Shown here one piece after another: positions 1 to 5,226 of a stretch of DNA of 5,226 nucleotides. The DNA is from Gammaproteobacteria bacterium UBA3532 (GTDB taxonomy: Bacteria > Pseudomonadota > Gammaproteobacteria > Enterobacterales > UBA3532), in NCBI GenBank assembly GCA_002376965.1, contig DFOV01000233.1, positions 1-5,226 on the forward strand, read 5' to 3'. The notes under the pieces were generated by a model. That model made no database searches. It was not told the origin of the DNA and saw only the letters and a program-made list of their open reading frames with translations. The position numbers and the translations under genes were made by a program. Numbering within the stretch: position 1 is the stretch's first letter; every line of letters begins with the position of its first letter.

Positions 1-23
1 ATGAAGTAATCGTTGCCGACCCT

Positions 24-1199
24 CTATAAGTGATCTAAGCCTGCTGCAAGATCGGCAACAATATCGTCTACACTCTCCAAACCAACAGCGATACGGAGCA
101 GCCCCTCAACAATTCCTGAGCGAGCCTTATCCTCATCAGACAATCGGCCATGAGTTGTCGTGGCAGGATGAGTAATAGTGGTTTTAACATCCCCTAAGTT
201 TGCCGTTATGGAAACAAGGTTTGTACTATTTATAATTTTCCAGGCTCCGTCCCGCTCTCCTTTAGCAACAAATGAAAGTACACCACCAAACCCAGACTGT
301 TGTTTCTTGGCTAGTTCGTGACCGGGATGGCTCGAAAGGCCGGGGTAGTTTACCTTTATGACATTAGGATGTGCTTCCAGCCATTTAGCGACTGCCAATG
401 CGTTGTCGCAATGCGCTTTCATACGCAATGCCAAGGTTTCTAATCCACTATTAAATACCCAAGCATTAAACGGACTCATCGATGGTCCCCCAGTGCGTAC
501 GACTCCGTAGACTTGCTCTAAGGTTTCACTATCTCCAACAACAGCTCCGCCAATACAGCGTCCTTGGCCATCGAGGTATTTAGTCGCAGAGTGTATAACC
601 AGATCTGCTCCTAGTTTTAATGGTTGTTGTAGTGCGGGAGTGCAAAAACAATTATCAACCACTAGTTTAGCCCCAGCTTGCTTAGCAATCTTTGATAATT
701 GCTGGATGTCAGCAACTTCACCGAGCGGGTTTGATGGCGTTTCAACGAACAGTAACTTTGTTTTCGATGTTATCCCGCTTTGCCAAGCATCAAGGTCAGT
801 GAGATCAACATAGTCGACCTTTAGCCCGAATTTAACAAAATACTTATTAAATAAGACAGGGATACTCCCAAAGACATTGCGTGAACAAAGAATATGGTCG
901 CCGCTTTCCAACAAACCCAGGCAAGTAGCCATGATAGCCGCCATCCCAGAGGCTGTGGCTACGCATCGTTCGCCCTCTTCCATCAATGCCAATTTTCGCT
1001 CGAAAGCGGCTACTGATGGGTTAGTAAACCTCGAATAAATATTGCCACTTTCCTCGCCGGAGAATCTTGCAGCGGCTTCTTCAGCTGACTGGAAGACAAA
1101 GCTGGAAGTCGGGTATATCGCTGGAGCGTGCTCTTGCTCTATTCCGCGTTGAACGCCACCACGTATACCAAGGGTTTCGAGAGATAACTTGTCAGTCAT
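24..1199 (-). CDS. metZ: O-succinylhomoserine sulfhydrylase (PLP enzyme, direct methionine route)
   Basis: Predicted cytoplasmic enzyme that makes homocysteine from O-succinylhomoserine and sulfide, bypassing cystathionine in methionine synthesis. The 391-residue protein belongs to the Cys/Met-metabolism PLP family. Visible motifs are YSRFTNP (55-61) and SGMAA (84-88) for cofactor phosphate contacts, ETPSNP (153-158), the cofactor-ring aspartate D182 in VDNCFCTP, and SATKY (204-208) with K207 as the Schiff-base lysine. The C-terminal domain has LGDVKTT (335-341) and the carboxylate-binding arginine R369 in LRIAVGLE. The variant DGQGR after the lysine, and overall similarity to Pseudomonas MetZ as I remember it, favour MetZ over cystathionine gamma-synthase (MetB) or gamma-lyase. 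The ATG start gives the expected N-terminus; only a weak GAG lies 7 nt before it. The gene starts 21 nt after purF and ends in TAG. The family is certain; substrate choice within it is inferred. Confidence 0.93.
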   Translation of the reverse strand: MTDKLSLETLGIRGGVQRGIEQEHAPAIYPTSSFVFQSAEEAAARFSGEESGNIYSRFTNPSVAAFERKLALMEEGERCVATASGMAAIMATCLGLLESGDHILCSRNVFGSIPVLFNKYFVKFGLKVDYVDLTDLDAWQSGITSKTKLLFVETPSNPLGEVADIQQLSKIAKQAGAKLVVDNCFCTPALQQPLKLGADLVIHSATKYLDGQGRCIGGAVVGDSETLEQVYGVVRTGGPSMSPFNAWVFNSGLETLALRMKAHCDNALAVAKWLEAHPNVIKVNYPGLSSHPGHELAKKQQSGFGGVLSFVAKGERDGAWKIINSTNLVSITANLGDVKTTITHPATTTHGRLSDEDKARSGIVEGLLRIAVGLESVDDIVADLAAGLDHL

Positions 1200-1220
1200 T
1201 GCAATACTCGCTGGATTGTT

Positions 1221-2732
1221 TTAACTGTTGTTATGAAGATCGATAACATCGCCATCAGCAGCATTCTTGGCTGATTTAGCGGCATCATTCCGCGTTTCTT
1301 CAATTTGAGACAGGTAGGCCTCGGTTATATCGCCTGTAACATAACGCCCATCAAACACTGAGGTTTCAAAGTCGACGATATTTGGGTTCCCTTCTTTAGC
1401 TGATTCTATGAGGGACTCCAATTCCTGATATATTAGCCAGTCTGCGCCAATTATCTTCTCGATGTCTTTAACGCTGCGGCCGTGAGCAATCAGCTCTCCG
1501 GAAGTTGGCATATCGATACCGTACACATTAGGGAATTTAACTGGCGGTGATGCAGAAGCAAAGTAGACTTTCTTAGCACCGGCTTCTCTAGCCATTTGAA
1601 TGATCTGCTCACAGGTCGTGCCGCGAACAATTGAGTCATCGACCAATAGGACGTTTTTTCCCTTAAATTCCAGATCAATGGCATTGAGCTTGCGACGCAC
1701 CGATTTTTTCCGTTGTGTTTGGCCTGGCATAATAAAGGTTCGACCGATATAACGGTTTTTAACAAAGCCGTGACGCAACTTAACATTCAGGCGTGATGCC
1801 ATTTGCATGGCACTGGTGGTTGCTGTATCCGGAATCGGGATGACAACATCAATGTCATGATCTGGACGTTCACGCAGGATCTGCTCTGCTAAGTATTCCC
1901 CCATTCGTAAGCGGGCCTTATAAACAGAAATATCATCAATAATAGAGTCTGGTCGCGCTAAGTATACATGCTCAAAAATACAAGGCCGGTAAGTGTAGGA
2001 TTCGGCGCATTGGTGGGTTGAAAGCTCTCCTGATGTATTAATGCATAATGCTTCGCCAGGCTCCAAATCGCGCACTAGCTCAAAGCCACACACATCTAAT
2101 GCCACGCTTTCTGAAGCAACCATATATTCAGGGCCATTTTCTGTTTCGCGCTTACCGAAAACGACGGGACGAATGCCAAAGGGATCACGAAAAGCAACGA
2201 GACCAAAGCCAACGATGAGCGCAACGGCAGCATACGCGCCTTTACAGCGTTTATGAACAGTGGAAACCGCCTTAAATATATCCGTTTCTGTGATGTTATA
2301 TCCGCCATATTCTTGTAGCTCATGGGCAAAAATATTTAATAGCACTTCAGAATCGGAAGTCGTATTAATATGACGTCGATCAGTCAGGAAAAGCTCTTTT
2401 TGCAATTCAGCAGCGTTGGTTAAATTACCGTTATGAGCCAATACAATGCCATATGGCGAATTAACATATAAAGGTTGAGCCTCGGCGGTGCTTGAACAAC
2501 CTGCTGTTGGGTAGCGCACGTGGCCAATCCCAATGTTGCCTTTGAGCCTATGCATATGACGGGTTTGAAAAACGTCTTTGACTAAGCCATTCGCTTTACG
2601 CAAAAAGACTTTTTCATCATGGTAAGTGACGATACCTGCGGCGTCCTGGCCTCGATGCTGTAATACGGTTAATGCATCATAAATACTCTGATTAACTGGC
2701 GTATTACCAAAAATACCAGCGATACCACACAT
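1221..2732 (-). CDS. purF: Amidophosphoribosyltransferase (glutamine PRPP amidotransferase)
   Basis: Catalyses the first committed step of purine synthesis: PRPP plus glutamine gives 5-phosphoribosylamine. The protein has 503 residues, against 505 in E. coli. It begins MCGIAG, so removal of Met exposes catalytic Cys2 with no propeptide, the E. coli-type form rather than the processed iron-sulfur type of Bacillus. The N-terminal glutamine hydrolase domain (about 2-235) shows [10 protein letters not shown] (24-33), HVRYPTAG (71-78), HNGNLTN (100-106) and TTSDSE (124-129). The phosphoribosyltransferase domain has VVIPIPD (306-312), the flexible-loop region [14 protein letters not shown] (335-348), KSVRRKLN (353-360) and the PRPP loop [13 protein letters not shown] (361-373). 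No key residue is missing. GAGGT lies 8 nt before the ATG. The gene follows cvpA by 20 nt and precedes metZ by 21 nt. E. coli purF is PurR-repressed, but I see no PurR-like box here. Confidence 0.98.
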   Translation of the reverse strand: MCGIAGIFGNTPVNQSIYDALTVLQHRGQDAAGIVTYHDEKVFLRKANGLVKDVFQTRHMHRLKGNIGIGHVRYPTAGCSSTAEAQPLYVNSPYGIVLAHNGNLTNAAELQKELFLTDRRHINTTSDSEVLLNIFAHELQEYGGYNITETDIFKAVSTVHKRCKGAYAAVALIVGFGLVAFRDPFGIRPVVFGKRETENGPEYMVASESVALDVCGFELVRDLEPGEALCINTSGELSTHQCAESYTYRPCIFEHVYLARPDSIIDDISVYKARLRMGEYLAEQILRERPDHDIDVVIPIPDTATTSAMQMASRLNVKLRHGFVKNRYIGRTFIMPGQTQRKKSVRRKLNAIDLEFKGKNVLLVDDSIVRGTTCEQIIQMAREAGAKKVYFASASPPVKFPNVYGIDMPTSGELIAHGRSVKDIEKIIGADWLIYQELESLIESAKEGNPNIVDFETSVFDGRYVTGDITEAYLSQIEETRNDAAKSAKNAADGDVIDLHNNS

Positions 2733-2740
2733 TATTGATT

Positions 2741-2745
2741 ACCTC
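2741..2745 (-). promoter_or_regulatory. Shine-Dalgarno site of purF
   Basis: Minus-strand GAGGT lies 8 nt before the purF ATG. It is the best ribosome binding site in the window and fixes the start that gives the required N-terminal Met-Cys. Its first base is also the last base of a 16-bp AT-rich palindrome. Confidence 0.8.
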
Positions 2746-2760
2746 AAAATAATTATTTTG
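2745..2760. repeat. Perfect 16-bp palindrome across the cvpA stop and purF leader
   Basis: The sequence CAAAATAATTATTTTG is its own reverse complement. It contains the cvpA TAA stop (2755 to 2753) and abuts the purF Shine-Dalgarno site. It is AT-rich with no spare loop bases, so an RNA hairpin would be weak and would lose central pairs. It does not resemble the GC-centred PurR operator of E. coli. It could be a chance product of AT-rich sequence, a minor leader hairpin, or a protein-binding site; no function is assigned. Confidence 0.6.
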
Positions 2761-3274
2761 CTGGAGTATTTTCCAGCGATACAAAGGAGAACAACCACTC
2801 CCCCACTAAAACAAAATGCTCGACGAGAATTGAGTCCTGCCACCATGCTTGTTCAGGAAAGCGGGTAAATATTACCATAACCAGTGTGATAGCGGTGATA
2901 ATAAGTACACCGCGAACCGCACCAAAAATCATACCTAATAAACGATCGAGCCCACTTAAGCCTGTTTTAGCAACCAGTTTCGAGATCAAAACATTTACGA
3001 TACTAAAAACAATAAGTGTCAGTACAAATAGAGTAAAAATGGCTAAGCCATTGGCCATTATTTGCTGGTCAACATACTGGGTCAAAAAAGCCAGTGATTC
3101 TCTATCCAGCCCCGGAAAATAGATGTCGGCTAAGGGCTGATAAAAAGTTCTTGAAACAACAAAAGCTGCAAACCACCCGACTAAAGAAAGTGCTTCTTTC
3201 ACAAAACCACGAAACAGACTTATTACGGTTGATACTGCGATTACCGTCAAGATCGCATAATCAAGCCATGTCAT
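2753..3274 (-). CDS. cvpA: CvpA family inner-membrane protein
   Basis: A 173-residue membrane protein, near the 162 residues of E. coli CvpA. In E. coli it is required for colicin V production; its molecular activity is not well settled. Four hydrophobic segments are visible at about 5-20, 26-41, 77-98 and 113-137. The family signature LFRGFVKEALSLVGW (20-34) sits between the first two, and KTGLSGLDRLLGMIFGAVRG (103-122) leads into the fourth. The C-terminal tail after residue 140 is short and aromatic-rich. The ATG start gives MTWLDYAIL, matching the expected MVWIDYAI-type N-terminus, and GAGG stands 6 nt upstream. The gene follows the SPOR gene by 48 nt and precedes purF by 20 nt, the usual cvpA-purF pairing. 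The family call is firm; the function here is inherited from the name only. Confidence 0.95.
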   Translation of the reverse strand: MTWLDYAILTVIAVSTVISLFRGFVKEALSLVGWFAAFVVSRTFYQPLADIYFPGLDRESLAFLTQYVDQQIMANGLAIFTLFVLTLIVFSIVNVLISKLVAKTGLSGLDRLLGMIFGAVRGVLIITAITLVMVIFTRFPEQAWWQDSILVEHFVLVGEWLFSFVSLENTPAK

Positions 3275-3280
3275 GGTTCG

Positions 3281-3284
3281 CCTC
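3281..3284 (-). promoter_or_regulatory. Shine-Dalgarno site of cvpA
   Basis: Minus-strand GAGG within GCGAGG lies 6 nt before the cvpA ATG. It supports independent initiation of cvpA after the 48-nt gap that follows the SPOR gene, and supports the start that yields the family-typical N-terminus. Confidence 0.65.
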
Positions 3285-3322
3285 GCATATCGCTGCCTGT
3301 AATTGCCAATGTTGGGATATCG

Positions 3323-3979
3323 TTAGTACTTAATAAGAATGCCATCAAGTTTAAATGCTTTTTTTAATTTGTCTCGCTCTTTTGCTGCAACATCCTTTTC
3401 AAGATAAGGTCCGACAATCACACGATGGAGTCCCTGGTCTGTAGTCTTAACATTCGCCAGGTAACCAGCCTTTTTTACTTTCGCTACCAACTTATTGGCA
3501 TTGGTTTCTGAGCTAAAAGTTCCTAGTTGGACTAAGTAGGCCGACTTATTAAATAGCGGTTTGGCATTATTATCAGCCTTGGGGCTTGCACTATTATCAA
3601 CTTTAGGGCTTGGTTTAGAGACTACGATCTGTTCTTTGGGTTGATTCGAACTAGCTGTGACTGATTTAACTTCTTCGTTTTCGACATGCTTTTCTGCATC
3701 ATTTTTTGCAGATTCAGATTGTAGCGGTGTCGTATTTTTCTTTGGTGAAGCCAGCTTGGACTCTGAAAGAGGACTCGTATCAAGTTCCTGCGTTTCTGAG
3801 GTTTTGATGTCATTGCTCATAGAAATTAATGCAACATCAAAATCAGGTGTCGCTGGTATTTTGGCTTGTTCAATCAGGCGCTCACTGGCATCGCCATCTA
3901 ATACAATTGGCAGCAAGATAACAGCTAAAGCAATCAAAAATATGCTTCCGGTCAACCGATACGACACCCTCTTATCCAT
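3323..3979 (-). CDS. dedD: SPOR-domain inner-membrane protein, DedD type
   Basis: Predicted bitopic cell-division protein: anchored in the inner membrane, with a periplasmic SPOR domain that in this family binds denuded glycan strands at the septum. In 218 residues it shows a short basic cytoplasmic end (MDKRVSYR), one membrane helix at about 9-27 ending in VLDGD as in E. coli DedD, a polar Ser/Lys/Glu/Asn-rich linker (about 55-143), and a SPOR domain (about 147-218) with YLVQLGTF (148-155), KKAGY (169-173) and HRVIVGPY (185-192). The linker holds a small tandem repeat (SPKVDNSA then SPKADNNA, 124-139). Its ATG overlaps the end of folC by 8 nt; the only upstream purine run is GAGAGC 10 nt away, so translation is probably coupled to folC. 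The symbol follows E. coli locus order and architecture; linker sequence is not conserved in this family. Confidence 0.9.
   Translation of the reverse strand: MDKRVSYRLTGSIFLIALAVILLPIVLDGDASERLIEQAKIPATPDFDVALISMSNDIKTSETQELDTSPLSESKLASPKKNTTPLQSESAKNDAEKHVENEEVKSVTASSNQPKEQIVVSKPSPKVDNSASPKADNNAKPLFNKSAYLVQLGTFSSETNANKLVAKVKKAGYLANVKTTDQGLHRVIVGPYLEKDVAAKERDKLKKAFKLDGILIKY
3564..3611. repeat. Two-copy imperfect 24-bp tandem repeat in the SPOR-protein linker
   Basis: Units 3564-3587 and 3588-3611 match at 20 of 24 positions. On the minus strand they encode SPKVDNSA and SPKADNNA, eight residues each, in the flexible periplasmic linker before the SPOR domain. The repeat keeps the frame. It looks like a short in-frame duplication that has since diverged, a common way for such linkers to change length. 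Confidence 0.8.
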
Positions 3980-5225
3980 GGTTATCTAAAGCTCTCAATG
4001 CCGCCTCTACGGTGTAAAATGAACCAAATACCACAAAGTTATTGCCTATAGAATCGTGCTCTAGTTCGCTAATACTTTCAATGATGGTCACTGTCGCTTG
4101 GTCATTAAGCGATAACAGTTTGTCTTTCAAGCTACTTGGATGACAAGCTCGGGGGATCGCCAAAGGCACTAAGTACCAATGAGAGATTTTATTGATCAAT
4201 GGGGCCAAGGTTTGTTCTATATCTTTATCTGCCATAATACCGACTACAGCATTGAGCGGCTTGGACATATCAAAATATTGCCCCAGGCGGTCAGCTAGAT
4301 AGCTAGCACTTTGCGGATTATGCGCAACATCTAAGAGGAAATTGTTTTTCTTCGCTAGCATTTGGAACCGACCAAGTAGTCGCCCATTGGTCAGGGCTTC
4401 CAAAATACTTTTCTCACTGACTTTGCGCGGATATATATAGTCAAAAGCATAGATGCCAGCAGATAGACTTTCAGGATGAAGATTTGGCGGTTGGTTGGAA
4501 CTGACTTTCCAGCGTGGTGAATGATAGGTATGATTTACCTGATCAAACCAGAAATTATCACCATATCGAGACACAAAGCACCCTAATTTATTTGCCTCTA
4601 ATGCTATTACTTCAGGCAAGGTTGGTGCCGCAAGAACAACAGGAATGCCGTTACGAAGTATCCCTGCTTTTTCTTTCGCTATTTTCTCAATGTTATTGCC
4701 TAGCCAAGCTTCATGGTCAAGAGAAATCGTTGTGATGATCGCGATGCTAGGATCAACGATATTTACTGCATCAAGACGGCCGCCTAAGCCAACCTCTAAA
4801 ACCAGAAGCTCTGGCTCATAAAAACGAAATACGGCAAGCGCGGCAAGGGTTGTGAATTCAAAGTAGGTTAGTGAAATATCCCCTCGTGCCTGTTCAATTT
4901 TCTCAAAAGCACGTGTGAGATCATTGTCGCTAACTTCAATCCCATTAACACGAACTCTTTCATTGAAGCGCAAAACATGTGGAGATGTATAAACTCCAAC
5001 CTCTACACCAGTAGTACAAGCCAGGTTTTCCAGAGTCGCGACACAAGAGCCTTTCCCATTAGTTCCCGCTACGGTGACAATAGGGCATGACCAATCTAGA
5101 AGCTGGGCTTTTTCTGCCACAGCTTTAACCCTTTCGAGGCCAAGCTCGATCTCAGATGAGTGGATTGATGTTAAGTAATCAAGCCACTCATCAAGGTCCC
5201 TATTCACTGGGTTCACTGGGTTCAC
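3972..5225 (-). CDS. folC: Bifunctional dihydrofolate synthase / folylpolyglutamate synthase
   Basis: Cytoplasmic Mur-ligase-family ATPase that adds glutamate to dihydropteroate and then extends the polyglutamate tail of folates. Visible motifs are the P-loop TVAGTNGKGS (51-60, K58), SPHVLRFNERVR (81-92), YFEFTTLA (121-128), LEVGLGGRLDAVN (143-155), SLDHEAWLG (168-176), the KAGI lysine K186 (usually carbamylated), LGRFQ (284-288) and the C-terminal-domain DVAHNP (299-304). The C-terminal VVFGSFYTVEAAL (398-410) is also typical. The 417-residue length fits the family (E. coli about 422). The start is uncertain: GTG codons at 5225, 5216 and 5207 are in frame within a 9-bp repeat, none has a clear Shine-Dalgarno site, and the frame is open to the window edge. 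The stop TAA overlaps the SPOR-gene ATG by 8 nt. Confidence 0.96.
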   Translation of the reverse strand: MNPVNPVNRDLDEWLDYLTSIHSSEIELGLERVKAVAEKAQLLDWSCPIVTVAGTNGKGSCVATLENLACTTGVEVGVYTSPHVLRFNERVRVNGIEVSDNDLTRAFEKIEQARGDISLTYFEFTTLAALAVFRFYEPELLVLEVGLGGRLDAVNIVDPSIAIITTISLDHEAWLGNNIEKIAKEKAGILRNGIPVVLAAPTLPEVIALEANKLGCFVSRYGDNFWFDQVNHTYHSPRWKVSSNQPPNLHPESLSAGIYAFDYIYPRKVSEKSILEALTNGRLLGRFQMLAKKNNFLLDVAHNPQSASYLADRLGQYFDMSKPLNAVVGIMADKDIEQTLAPLINKISHWYLVPLAIPRACHPSSLKDKLLSLNDQATVTIIESISELEHDSIGNNFVVFGSFYTVEAALRALDNHG

Positions 5226-5226
5226 T
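5200..5226 (-). CDS. Possible last codons of the upstream gene (candidate accD 3' end)
   Basis: In the frame beginning at 5226, the minus strand reads Ser-Glu-Pro-Ser-Glu-Pro-Ser-Glu and then TAG (5202 to 5200). The conserved gammaproteobacterial order places accD, the acetyl-CoA carboxylase carboxyltransferase beta subunit, immediately before folC, and polar Pro/Glu-rich C-terminal tails are plausible for AccD. If real, its stop would overlap the innermost folC GTG (5207) by 8 nt, as the folC stop overlaps the SPOR-gene ATG. Only eight codons are visible, so neither coding status nor identity can be proved here. The third minus-strand frame is closed by TGA in each repeat unit. Confidence 0.35.
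   Translation of the reverse strand, partial: SEPSEPSE
5203..5226. repeat. 9-bp direct tandem repeat at the folC start, running off the window
   Basis: The plus-strand unit TTCACTGGG occurs twice perfectly (5203-5211, 5212-5220), followed by TTCACT up to the edge. In the folC frame it encodes Val-Asn-Pro, with GTG as a possible start in each unit. In the neighbouring frame it encodes Ser-Glu-Pro. The total copy number cannot be known from this window. Confidence 0.9.

Noticed and set aside
12..59. 8-bp inverted repeat (GTTGCCGA at 12-19, TCGGCAAC at 52-59) flanking the metZ stop, as a possible terminator
   Set aside because: The arms are short and separated by 32 nt, one arm lies inside metZ coding sequence, and no T-run follows on the minus strand within the window.
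1490..2329. Several open frames of 71-98 residues overlapping purF on both strands
   Set aside because: All lie within the strongly conserved purF reading frame, show no family motifs, and are explained as shadows of it.
2733..2760. PurR operator upstream of purF
   Set aside because: The only palindrome in the gap is AT-rich and lacks the central CGTTTG-like core of the E. coli PUR box. Any purine control would act at the operon promoter outside the window.
3284..3309. Possible minus-strand promoter before cvpA (TTGGCA at 3309-3304, TATGCG at 3289-3284)
   Set aside because: The spacer is only 14 nt and the -10 match is poor, and the -10-like box overlaps the cvpA Shine-Dalgarno region.
2886..3333. 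Two plus-strand open frames of 78-79 residues opposite cvpA
   Set aside because: They are antisense to cvpA, whose membrane segments and signature motifs account for the sequence; no independent evidence supports them.
3657..3989. 110-residue plus-strand open frame opposite the SPOR gene
   Set aside because: It lies antisense to a well-supported gene. Its Ser/Phe-rich product is what the reverse of the Glu/Lys/Ser-rich linker would give, and it has no recognisable domain.
1..5226. A novel or accessory system (mobile element, defence genes, CRISPR, toxin-antitoxin)
   Set aside because: Every stretch longer than 50 bases is covered by one of five recognisable housekeeping genes in a conserved order, all intact on one strand, with no boundary or composition change that suggests insertion.

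Overview
The window carries five adjacent genes, all on the minus strand. In transcription order they are folC (5225 to 3972), a dedD-type SPOR-domain gene (3979 to 3323), cvpA (3274 to 2753), purF (2732 to 1221) and metZ (1199 to 24). The order folC-dedD-cvpA-purF is the classical gammaproteobacterial arrangement, as in Escherichia coli. A metZ gene directly after purF is the arrangement known from Pseudomonas and related non-enteric Gammaproteobacteria. Base composition is moderate to AT-rich (roughly mid-40s % GC by eye), which points away from Pseudomonas itself and towards a lower-GC, possibly marine or free-living gammaproteobacterium. I do not name a genus.

The genes are packed as one probable transcription unit. 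folC and the SPOR gene overlap by 8 nt. The other gaps are 48 nt (SPOR to cvpA), 20 nt (cvpA to purF) and 21 nt (purF to metZ). There is no stretch over 50 bases without a gene, no RNA gene, no mobile element, no CRISPR array, and no convincing promoter or intrinsic terminator. The operon promoter must lie upstream of the right edge. At that edge, a second open frame (5226 to 5200) reads Ser-Glu-Pro repeats to a TAG that overlaps the possible GTG starts of folC. It may be the last codons of the upstream gene, which in this conserved order would be accD.

The genes join several housekeeping functions: folate polyglutamylation (FolC), septal peptidoglycan binding during division (SPOR protein), an inner-membrane protein needed for colicin V production in E. 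coli (CvpA), the first committed step of purine synthesis (PurF), and direct sulfhydrylation of O-succinylhomoserine to homocysteine (MetZ). One-carbon folates are consumed in purine and methionine synthesis, so folC, purF and metZ share a metabolic theme. All five proteins look full-length with family motifs in place. I found no sign of a novel system. The points most worth checking are the repeat-bearing folC start at the right edge and a 16-bp palindrome between cvpA and purF.
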